Below, piece after piece: positions 10,814 through 20,509 of a stretch of DNA of 64,000 nucleotides. Every line of letters starts with the position of its first letter. The first letter of the stretch is position 1. The DNA lies in the NCBI GenBank assembly GCA_021018815.1, contig JAITYX010000022.1:3038001-3102000 (forward strand), read 5' to 3'. The notes under the pieces are model-generated. The model saw nothing but the letters and a program-made list of their open reading frames with translations, made no database searches and was not told the DNA's origin. A program made the translations under genes and the position numbers. The DNA comes from Talinum fruticosum (Eukaryota > Streptophyta > Magnoliopsida > Caryophyllales > Talinaceae).

Positions 10814-13800
10814 ATGGGAACCTTGACAAATTGCAAGTTGGGTCATCAACACTGCTGGCAGTGTTTCCTTATGTTAACACTGGCTTTTTCGGCGGCTCAT
10901 GCAATTAGCGGGAACGAGACAAATCGGTTCGCGTTGCTTGAATTCAAGGCTAACATCACCGCAGACCCTCTTGGGATCATGAGCACATGGAATGAGATAC
11001 AACTTCCTTTTGCAAGTGGCTTGGTGTTACCTGTGGCAACCGCCACCCAAGAGTCACCAAATTTATTTATTTTTGAACAAGAGTCACCAAATTGATCCTC
11101 AAATCCTTGCAACTCGGAGGTTCCATATCACCCTGTATTGGAAACTTAACCTTCCTGAAGATACTTGTTCTGACCCAATAGTTTTATTCATCACATCCCT
11201 GCAGAGTTTGGCAGTCTACAAAGGCTGCACACACTGTGTCTGTAGAATAATTCACTAAGTGATGAAATTCCAGCCAATCCATCCAGGTGTGCTGAACTTA
11301 CTATTGTAAACCTTGTAAATAATCAGCTTGTTGGAGAAATTCCTAAGGCGCTTGGTCTACTGTCAAAACTTGAATTTATCTCAATAGGCAAGAATGGTTT
11401 AACAGGAGAGATCCCTCCTTCTCTTTGAAATCTGTCCTACCTAGACAATCTTTCCTTAGAAGAGAACAACTTACTTGGTAGTATCCCTGAGGCTCTTACC
11501 CAATTAAAGCAACTGAGTTTTGTGGTACTCGGTCCAAAGGAGTTGTCCAGCATTGTGCTCCCCTGATCTTCAATCTCTCCTCCCTTACATTGTTGGACAT
11601 GAGGGGGTAACCTGCTCCAAGGAGCTCTTCCTCCTGACTTATTTATTACTCTTCCAAAAACTGCGTGACCTGCCAATTTACAGGATTCATTCCTACTTCA
11701 GTATCTAATGCTTCAAATCTTTCCTTAGAAGGGAACGTGCTCTATCTTCAGAAGCCCGAATGCACTTTCCTTGCTCTCAATCAATCACAACTTTTGTGGA
11801 ACAAGAGGACCTGATGATTTAGACTTCCTTTGTTCATTGACCAACACCACTAATTTGCAAACATTGGACAAAAGCAGTAATGATGTCAGGGGTTTGTTTC
11901 CTGAATGCATCAGCAACTTGTCATGAAAACTCAGAGGAATCTCATTGCATGAGAATCACATATCTGGCAGCATTCCAGCTGGAATTGCTAGTCTTGTCAG
12001 CTTGACGTTTCAACGGTTCTATAATAGCACACTATCAGGTACAGTTCCACATACTACAGGGAATTTGCAAAATCTGGTCGTGATGATATCTGGCCTGAAC
12101 AACTTCTCTGGGGCTATACCACCATCTATTAGAAACTTGTCCAACTTAAATAGTCTAGGAAATTGCAAAGCATTGCAGCTTTTAGATCATTCCTGGAAGA
12201 ATCTTAGTGGTTCCTTGCCCCCAGAAGTAATCGCTCTTTCAACCTTGTCACTGTAACCAACTAGCAGGCTCCCACCCAAGAGAAATAGGCCAGTTGAAAA
12301 ACCTAGGAACCTTTGACGTTTCTTTTAATATGTTATCAGGAGATATTAGACTGTCTTGGCAGCTGTATAGTGCTAGAATACTTGTACATGAAGGGAAACC
12401 TCTTTCAAGGACCTACTCCTTCAACTTTGAGCTCTCTGAGAGGTCTAGATTTGTCTCACAACAACAATGACAGATTCCTGAATTTTTGGCTAGATTTCAG
12501 TCCTTGCATTATCCAGATATGTCCTATAATGACTTTGAAGGCATTGTGCCAACTGAAGGAGTGTTCACAAATGCAAGTGCTATTTTTCTGACAGGAAATG
12601 GTAGACTTTGTGGGGGCATAGCTGAGCTCCAAATTCCTGCATGTGACCTTCTCAGGAGAAAGAGAATACTGTATGCCAGAATAAAGGTCACAATTGCTAT
12701 CGGATCCGGAATTCTGGCAGCAATTTCGCTCCTCTCTCTCATATTTATCCTGAGGTCCAGAAAAAATTGCTAGCTACTACCTCATCCTCTTCAGTGTCCT
12801 TCCTTTTGGAAGTATCCTATCACGATCTCCATAGAGCCACCAATGGCATTTCTTCAGCAAATCTGATCAGTATGGGTTGTTTTGCATTTGTCAAGGTGTT
12901 CAATCTACAGCATCGTGGAGCAGTCAAGAGCTTCATGGTTGAGTGTGAAGCCCTGAGAAATGTCAAGACATCGAAATCTTCTAAAGGTCATAACATGATG
13001 CTAAAGCACCAACTACCAAGGCAATGAATTCAAGGCTATTGTTTGTGAGTTTATTCCTAACAGGAGCTTAGAAAATTGGCTGATCCAGTGGACGAGGCAA
13101 GTGACACTCAACAAGCACCAAAGAATTTGACTCTTCTTCAGAGGCTAAACATTGCACTTGATGTTTCTTTGCACTTGAATATCTCCATTACCAGTGTGAA
13201 ACTCCTATAGTCCATTGTGACCTCAAGCCGAGCAATGTTCTTGATAATGAACTGACTGGTCATGTGAGCGATTTTGGGATTGAAAAACTTCTCAGCAAAG
13301 AGATTGAAGCAAGCAGTTCTGCCAACTCTTCAACTTCTATTGGTGTAAGAGGAACCATAGGATATGTAGCTCCCAGTAAAGATGCTTCTTTTGTGCCCCT
13401 CCCTCCCCCCAACCTAAAAAAAAAAAAGGAAAGATAATGATGCATCAAATTTCTTTCTATCAACATATGACGTTAAAAATATTGACTAATGTGTGAATGA
13501 ATTATATATCAATCTGACAATGCAGTGTATGGGGTAGGAAGTGAGGTGTACAAGGGGGCATATACAGCTACATGAGTCTCTTAGAGATGTTCACTGGGAA
13601 AAGGCCTACTAATGACATGTTTAAGAACGGTTTGTCCCTTCATCAATATGCCAAGGGCGCTTTGTTTGATCATGTGGCTAACATTATAGATCAAAATCTT
13701 CTGAAAGGCAAAGGGAAAAGCAGAAAAGACGACAAAATCATACAATGCTTGGCATGTATAATTGAAGTTGGCGTAGCTTGTTCTTCTGAATCACCAGAAC

Positions 13801-13874
13801 AACGGATGAACATCATTGTTGCTGCCAGAAGTCTTCGTCCGATCAAGGAGGAGCTCATTGGGTTTCAAGTATGA
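10814..13874 (+). pseudogene. LRR-XII (Xa21/EFR/At3g47570-type) receptor kinase pseudogene
   Basis: The start at 10814 gives a signal peptide and then NETNRFALLEFKANITADPL, the LRR N-terminal cap of immune-type LRR-XII kinases. LRRs follow in shifting frames (11270-12600), then a membrane segment (VTIAIGSGILAAISLLSLIF, about 12690-12750) and kinase remnants. These include CDLKPSNV and DFGIEKLL near 13217-13290, GTIGYVAP near 13370, then a family-typical intron (donor 13376, acceptor before 13526) and LLEMFTGKRPTNDMF through the C-terminus, ending at a stop at 13872-13874. Lesions: a 1-nt deletion near 11012, a 30 bp partial duplication at 11048-11093, an in-frame TGA at 11426-11428, several LRR-region frameshifts, loss of residues between the Gly loop and the VAVK lysine, and a frameshift after the intron. 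The gene is certainly non-functional; the parent family assignment is strong. Confidence 0.9.
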
Positions 13875-14352
13875 CAATGTAAAGGACAGTAGATTTGACA
13901 GGTACAAAAGAATGAGCATATCACCTAAATGACCGTAACAGAGATTCAGTCTCTTACTGTTAATGTCATGGTTATAATGGGCCAGAAGTGCAGTACTATT
14001 CCGGAGCCACCACAAGACAATAAATGAGCAACATTTTAGTGTTTGATGTGAAATTGCAAAATGTATGTTTAATTGTATGGTTCTTTTCTGTATTGTACAT
14101 GCTCCATTTGACTTATGTTTTCCATTTTCAGGTTGTTCAGGGAGGGGAACGAGTTCTGTGAGAGATCATATTTACAAGTTCTACTCCCATTGCCTCTATT
14201 TTGTTACTTGACTCTTAAAACTGGCTTTGCTGAACTCTATTGTTTAATAATAAAGTTCATATTATCATTTTTATATTGTAATTACATATTTTGTTATTTT
14301 CTTTAATTGAATTATGTCTTAGTGAGCTTTCTATCATCTCCTAAAGGTGATA

Positions 14353-14606
14353 GTCCATCCATTTTAAAATACATGTCGTTTTAAGGTTATGAGGGAATAA
14401 TAAGGACATACAAAATTCATGATAAGTTTTGTATTAAAAGACCAAATTTTCCTTATATTTCATTGGAAATGAAGAAAAATAATAATAAAAAAAAAACAAA
14501 ACAATTAATAAGGATAAAATTGGTAAACTAGTAATTAATATGTCATTAAAATTGTAAATTAACAAATATTATGAAAAAAGTGACATATATTGTGAAACGG
14601 ATGGAG
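14353..14606. mobile_element. Stowaway MITE
   Basis: Non-coding, 254 bp. The left end GTCCATCCATTTTAAAATAC and the right end complement CTCCATCCGTTTCACAATAT are inverted repeats, flanked by TA (14351-14352 and 14607-14608). The interior aligns with the copy at 32817-33088 (for example GTAATTAATATGTCATT). It lies just beyond the receptor-kinase pseudogene. Confidence 0.9.
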
Positions 14607-15439
14607 TATATGGCAGTACACTTGATTTTTAAACTTCCATCAAATAAGATAAAGTTAAAATAAATTCAAAAGTAATTCTTCAAAAATGTTAAGGCGTTAC
14701 ACATACTAAACTTATATTTAATTATTTTTCTTTTGGTGACAACGTTTTTGTGGATACATTAATTATCACAATTAGAAGAATTTAAGTGCATCCTTGGGAC
14801 GAAAATACTAGTAAAATATGAATAAATATATGGTGATCATTGGTATTTCATTTGGTACATTTTTACTTGTATATTTGGTACGCATTGGGTATATCATTTG
14901 AGAGTTGGTCTCTTTCTCTTTCTTGCTTTCCTTCCTATATTTTGCGATATTTATTATGTACAATACAATTAATTAAAATTAACTATAAATAATAAAAATA
15001 GGATTTGTTTTTAATTGATAAACAATTTTATTGCTAAAAGAAAAAGATAAACAATTTTAACAAAACCAAATTTAGCTGGGAAAAATCAAAAATATTTTTA
15101 AATTGAAGAATTAATCGATAACTTATATATTTAATTAATGAAACTTTGACAAAAGATATAAAAAAACAAAGAAAAGAGCTGAAGTTTTAAAAATTGATAG
15201 CAACAAACTTTTTAAAATCTTAAAAGCTTACACACTCAAAATAAAAAAAATAAATAATAATAATGAACCGTCATATGTTTTTGACACATAAATGGCAATC
15301 ACTCGCTAGGTTTTTAGAATGCTTGCTTTTTTACACAAATTCTACTCTATGTTTGAAATATAATTTTATAATAAAATTTGTGTTGAATACCAAGTTACCA
15401 TTAAAATGATCTAATCTAACTATCTAATCTAATCTAATC

Positions 15440-15592
15440 TAAGTATATATATAATAGTAATCTTTTCAAAATTGTTAAATGGTGGCTTGAGAGTGAATGT
15501 AACAGTTTTATCCAATCAAAAATAATACTTTGTTCTTGAAAAAAGTTTCCATTCATCTTTGAACTCTTTGAGACTCACTTTTCACAAGTTAT
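15440..15592 (+). repeat. Dispersed ~150 bp repeat, copy 1 (Helitron-end-like)
   Basis: Starts at TATATATATAATAGTAATC and shares several blocks in the same order with 16270-16415: AAATGGTGG, TTTATCCAAT, AAAAATAATA, AAAAAAGTTT, CATCTNTNAACNCT and GAGACT(C/T)ACTT. It is non-coding. The better-preserved start of copy 2, TCTATACTATATATAATAG, resembles 5' termini of plant non-autonomous Helitrons. Confidence 0.55.
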
Positions 15593-16269
15593 ATATTAAT
15601 ATTAATATTTATTTATATTTTGGTTTTTAGAATGAAGATAGTTGTAAAATAAAATTATATGAAAGTTAAAGTAAAATATTAGAAAATTAGGACAAACCTT
15701 TATGTAACCCCATCCATAAGAGTTACACCAATAAACGCATCATAGAAAATTGCAAATTAAATTGGTCTTACAAAATACTTTCCCCATGTTGGACCTACCA
15801 TTTTTTAAATTTTTCATAATTTTCTTAATTAATAGAGTTTTGCTTTTACTATTCATCAATATCATATTTCCATACACCCAAAACCTAAAACCCAAAATAC
15901 ACAAAAAATAAAAAACAAAACAAACACTCATATTTTCTTTTTTTAAATCATCCATTAAAGTTGACGTAAGGAAAAATATATGATAATACTCCATATCTCA
16001 TTAAATTAATGTCGACACCGTACAAAATATTTAATTCCTATTAATTAAGGATCAAACAAACAAAAGAAAGAAAAACATTCATGACATAATTATAATTGGA
16101 TTGGATCGAATGAAGTTTTCTTTTCCATTCGGATTCAATTTAAATTTATTTTAAACTCAAATAGTTCAAATTTTTTTAATCATCTTAATTGAAGTCAGAA
16201 TAGATGGTTATATCATCCCTCACTAATTCATTGCAATTATTTAAGCATTTTGTTATGTTAAACACTATC

Positions 16270-16415
16270 TATACTATATATAATAGTATTCTTTTTAAAG
16301 TTGTCAAATGGTGGTCTAACAGTTAATTTAGGAGATTTATCCAATATAAAAATAATAATTCTTCCTTTTAAAAAAAGTTTAAACTCATCTATCAACGCTC
16401 TAAGACTTACTTGCC
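16270..16415 (+). repeat. Dispersed ~150 bp repeat, copy 2 (Helitron-end-like)
   Basis: Begins with TCTATACTATATATAATAG, following an A and continuing into the block shared with copy 1. The TC start fits a Helitron 5' terminus, but I could not identify a CTRR 3' end with a hairpin, so the superfamily is a guess. It is non-coding. Confidence 0.5.
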
Positions 16416-18092
16416 AAAATAAATCAAAATATAAAGGATTTAAAATAAGTCAATACATAAAATAAAAGAATAAAGAAACATCATGAAGAAATACACATAG
16501 GGCAAAATATCAAACCATGGGCTAACGAACATGGTAAATAAAATTTAAGAGTTGAAATGACACTAACTTTGACCTCATTTACCTAACAAAATACACACTA
16601 AATTTTTCTTAAAGTAGATATTATTATATAATCATGGAGAATTTTTAATAGTAGCAGAGTTTGAATAACCAACTAATTGGGTCATTGGCATTATTAAATT
16701 GAGTAACAAGAATTTAATGTTTCATTTTTTAAAGGAAAATAAAAATTAAAATCAGATATTTCACTTCATGTTCATCTCTTTAATTTTTTTTTCTATTTTT
16801 AAGTGAAACGTAAAATTTACACTTTTTTCAAGAGTGACATGATTTTGGTATTATCGAATTTTGCGATCCACTTTAGATTATATATACTATTTAAGTATAG
16901 AAAGATTAAGAAGTTTTTATTTGTAATTGACAATTTAAATTGTATATAGTTATGTATTTATGTATTTAGGATTTGGATTGTATATGAGCTCTCATTTATT
17001 CTTATGTATATTGGTATGCAATATTATTTGGGTCCGAAATATAATAATTTTCTCTAACATTATTAATTTTTTATTGTTTATGGTGCTTTTTGATTTGGTG
17101 CATAAAATTGTATTAGTTGAAAATATATTTGTTATAGGAATTTTTAAAATTAAAATTAATAGGAACATGTTATAAAAATAATGTTTAAATATTTGACTAT
17201 TTGATGAAGCAATTTGGTTATTGCTAATCAAGATTCATCCTATACACAAAGTGATGTAATAAACCTTAAGAAATCATAAATTAATATAATAAAAATATAA
17301 CAACTACATATATACTTGATATTAATAATTAAAAATGCCTACAAGATAGAAAGTTAATGTTGTGGAATAAGACGTAATGAATAAAAAGTTAGGAATTATG
17401 TTGCTTCAAGTTCGTAATTTGTGGACTTTAAATTCCTAATTTGTGTTTTGTTTAAAGGGATAAAAATTTAATATGGCAACTTCTATTAAGCATGTAGGAT
17501 TTTGAATAAATTCATCTATCTCAAAATTTTTGCACAACATGCAGATCATTTTTTTGTTACAAATACGGTTTATTTTATTATCTTCTTAACATTTCTACCT
17601 GTGATTTATTATTGATAAACATATTTAATCATATCTTTTACTATTGTAAGTTTTCTAAATTATTAAAAGATGAATATTTTCCATGAAGTCTCCCGCGATC
17701 TTGAAATAGAAGTTCATGTTACTCTTATTGTGTTAATTAATTGGCGGGAAGAGTTATGTCTTGAGGGAAGTAATTGGTTGTTAATCGAGTAAAACATATA
17801 TTTATAAAATCTCAATTGTATTAATATTTTTGCATCATAAACTCACTACTAAAACCACGATCAATTCTCAATACAAGTATAAAACACAAATGATTTTATT
17901 ATCCTACGCCATGAATTGACCTATCATGCCCTTTAAAGTGATACAAATTACATCTTTTTGCTCATTATCTATTATTTTTAAATATATTTGGAATACTTCA
18001 ATCATTATAAAGTTTTTTATTATTAATCTCAATATAAGTAGTTATCATATATTTAATTTCTTAATTCATAATTTTTTAAAAATATTATATTA

Positions 18093-18124
18093 CTCCGTAC
18101 ATATATATTTTAAAATGGAGGAAG
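18093..18124. mobile_element. Stowaway remnant (32 bp)
   Basis: CTCCGTACATATATATTTTA followed by AAATGGAGGAAG between TA dinucleotides looks like two Stowaway termini with almost no interior. It is too short for certainty. Confidence 0.4.
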
Positions 18125-18853
18125 TATTTATTACAACTTATTTCAAATCAGGAGTAATTTTAAAGCCCTTTAGTAATAAAAATATCGCATATTTTCATTA
18201 ACTCATTGTAAATTATTGTTCAAGATGGCGTAATTTTATTTTTTTCCTCGACTCTTTTGATGATATATATAACATCTCGTGGTGTGAGTATGTGTACCTA
18301 CAGCTACATGTAAGAATGTTAGTATATATTTTTCATGGTTTTGATTATAAAATAACTAATTTTTTATCTACCAACAATGTGATCTTGCAAATCAATTCTT
18401 TAAAGATATCAATTAACTTAATACGTATTAGAGTTGGTTTTTTTAGAGGTAGTAAGATGATCTCGATCGTGTCCATTTTCAATAATTTGCATATGCTAAA
18501 ATAGAATTGATGTATACGTATATAATGATTTTCTAACAAATAAAACCATATCACAGAGAGTCACGTATGTAATGTAAATACTTATGAACATGGTTCATAT
18601 ATGGTTATATTAAGAACGTTACCTTACGACTCATATTATTTTATATCAAAGTATAATAAAATAAAATTTTCTCCACTATTATTGAAACGACATGCATTAA
18701 AAAGAAATAAAATTTTCAGATAATTAATGAAATACATGTGCCTAAAGATTTGATATTGTTTAATAATTGTAAGAAATACCTAAGAAAAGAAAGTTAGATT
18801 GTGATCCAATAATTTAGAAATGTATGATTATTTGGTGATAGCAAATGTTGTGC

Positions 18854-18861
18854 TATATAAA
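18854..18861 (+). promoter_or_regulatory. TATA box of the CLE-like repeat locus
   Basis: TATATAAA lies 56 bases upstream of the ATG at 18917. At a usual TATA-to-start spacing of about 30 bp, transcription would begin near 18885-18890. That places the 18917 ATG first in the mRNA and the ATG at 18880 upstream of it. This supports choosing 18917 as the start. Confidence 0.6.
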
Positions 18862-18916
18862 TGCAAGAACTGAGATAAAATGCTAAACCAAAAATCTTTA
18901 CAATTGAAACAAACCA

Positions 18917-20410
18917 ATGGAGCCATCTATAAAACAATTTCTTGGTATACTCATTCTTTTTTCCTGTCCTTGGCTTATGAATCCGAGGGCCAATCTCGGC
19001 TTAAGCAACTTTATTATGAAATAGAAAGGCTTGTCCCTACCAATTCGGACCTTGATGAACCCTCGCCAACTCCGGATAATTATGCTTCTCAATACAAAGT
19101 GAATAGACGTGTTCCACGTGGTCCCGATCCGATCGAGCCCCCTCCTACTCCTCACAATTATATTTTTATGAGGAAATAGACAGACTTATTCCTACCTGGT
19201 CCGGACCCGATGAACCCCCACCAACCCTCGATAATTATGCTTCTCATCATGAAGTGAATAGACGTGTCCCTCGTGGTCCCGATCCGATCGAGCCCCCTCC
19301 TACTCCTCACAATTATGTTTCTTATGATGAAATAAACGAGACTTGTTCCTACCGGTCCGAATCCCGATGAACCCCCACCAACTCCCGAGAATTATGCTTT
19401 TCATTATGAAGTGAATAAACGTGTTCCTCGTGGTCCCGATTCGATTGAGCCCCCTCCTACACCTCACAACCATTATGACGAAATAGCCGGACTAGTCCCT
19501 ACTGGTCCAAACCCCGATGAACCCCCACCAACTCCCGATAATTATGCTTCTTATTATGAAGTGAATAGACGTGTTCCTCGTGGTCCCGATCCGATCGAGC
19601 CCCCTCATACACCTCACAATTATGCTTCTTATGATGAAATAGACAGACTTGTTCCCTACCGGTCCAAACCCCGATGAACCCCCACCAACTCCCGATAGTT
19701 ATGCTTCTCATTTTGAAGTAAACAGACGTGTTCCTCGTGGCCCCGACCCAATTGAACCCCTCCTACACCACACAATTATGCTTCTTATGATGAAATAGAC
19801 ATACTTGTCCCTACTCGGTCCGAACCCCGACGAACCCCCACCAAATCTCGAGAATTATGCTTCTCATTATGAAGTGAATAGGCATGTTCCTCGTGGTCCC
19901 GATCCGATCCAACCCCTCTTACTCCTCACAATTATGCATCTTATGACGAAATAGACAGACTTGTTCCTACTCGGTTCAAACCCCGATGAACCCCCACCGA
20001 CTCCCGATAGTTACACTTCTCATTTTGAAATAAATAGACGTGTTCCTCGTGGCCCCGACCCAATTGAGCCCCCTCCTACACCTCACAATTACGCTTCTTA
20101 TGATGAAATAGATAGACTTGTCCCTACTGTTCCGAACCCCGATGAACCCCCACCAACTCCCGAGAATTATGCTTCTCATTATGAAGTGAATAGGCATGTT
20201 CCTCGTGGTTCCGATCCGATCCAGCCCCTCTTACTCCTCACAATTATGCTTCTTATAATGAAATAGACAGACTTGTCCCTACTCGGTCCAAACCCCGATG
20301 AACCCCCACCGACTCCCGATAGTTACATTTCTCATTTTGAAATAAATAGACGTGTTCCTCGTGGCCCCGAGCCCCCACCGACTTTCAAATCCACAAAATG
20401 GTACAAATGA
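18917..20410 (+). pseudogene. Tandem-repeat precursor with ~18 CLE-like peptide motifs, frame-broken
   Basis: From ATG 18917 the first ~25 residues (MEPSIKQFLGILILFSCPWL) look like a secretory signal. Nine units follow, period mostly 156 bp (52 codons), each with an A motif (RLVPTGPNPDEPPPTPDN) and a B motif (RRVPRGPDPIEPPPTPHN). B motifs begin at 19108, 19263, 19420, 19570, 19727, 19883, 20039, 20195 and 20351. Both resemble the CLE peptide core (R-x-VP-x-GP-N/D-P-[IL]-H-N) with EPPPTP inserted before the terminal HN. CLE peptides are secreted ligands of LRR receptor kinases; multi-CLE precursors are known in rice and nematodes. The last unit ends naturally at TGA 20408-20410. The signal start, units 5-9 and the final stop share one frame; units 1, 3 and 4 are in a second and unit 2 in a third, with in-frame stops (for example ATGAGGAAATAG after the first B motif). 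It is either decayed or needs sequence verification. Extensin-like repeat is the alternative reading. Confidence 0.6.
19030..20385 (+). repeat. 156 bp coding tandem array (9 units) with a 312 bp higher-order pattern
   Basis: Spacings between successive B-motif starts are 155, 157, 150, 157, 156, 156, 156 and 156 bp. Units 6 and 8 share variants (GGCATGTTCC, GATCCGATCCA/C, CCCTCTTACTCC). Units 5, 7 and 9 share others (TTTTGAA, GGCCCCGACCCAATT or its truncated form, CCCGATAGTTA). The 3' half therefore grew by duplication of a two-unit, 312 bp block. Indels cluster at two places: the TACTGGTCC of the A motif (often with an extra C) and the run of Cs in GAGCCCCCTCC. Confidence 0.9.
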
Positions 20411-20496
20411 CCACATTTTTGTTGATGTATTTCCTTTTTTTTTTACCACATCAATATGGTATATGGCCTAGCTTGTAATTGTGTTCCACAGTAATG

Positions 20497-20506
20497 AATA
20501 AATAAA
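20497..20506 (+). terminator. Probable polyadenylation signal of the CLE-like locus
   Basis: Two overlapping AATAAA hexamers (AATAAATAAA) lie about 90 bases after the TGA at 20408-20410, a usual position for a plant near-upstream element. Polyadenylation itself cannot be seen from sequence. Confidence 0.45.
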
Positions 20507-20509
20507 ATA

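Larger units (their letters stand above)
13880..18850. other. AT-rich intergenic DNA without a gene
   Basis: No coding gene is supported over about 5 kb. Short open frames are AT-driven and have no domain signatures. It contains a Stowaway MITE (14353-14606), two copies of a ~150 bp dispersed repeat (15440-15592 and 16270-16415) and a 32 bp Stowaway remnant (18093-18124). The last few hundred bases are the promoter region of the CLE-like locus. Confidence 0.6.

Noticed and set aside
16960..17231. Ile/Asn-rich open frames on both strands
   Set aside because: Composition is that of AT-rich DNA read by chance; no start context or domain.
18880..19179. ATG at 18880 as start of the CLE-like precursor
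   Set aside because: It lies only about 20 bases after the TATA box, likely upstream of the transcription start, and its N-terminus is not a signal peptide; the 18917 ATG fits better.
19499..20197. Minus-strand open frames across the repeat array
   Set aside because: They are antisense shadows of the CLE-like repeats; the plus strand carries the recognisable motifs, signal-like start and TATA box.
18917..20410. CRISPR-like array (regular repeat spacing)
   Set aside because: Plant nuclear context; units are contiguous coding repeats without unique spacers.
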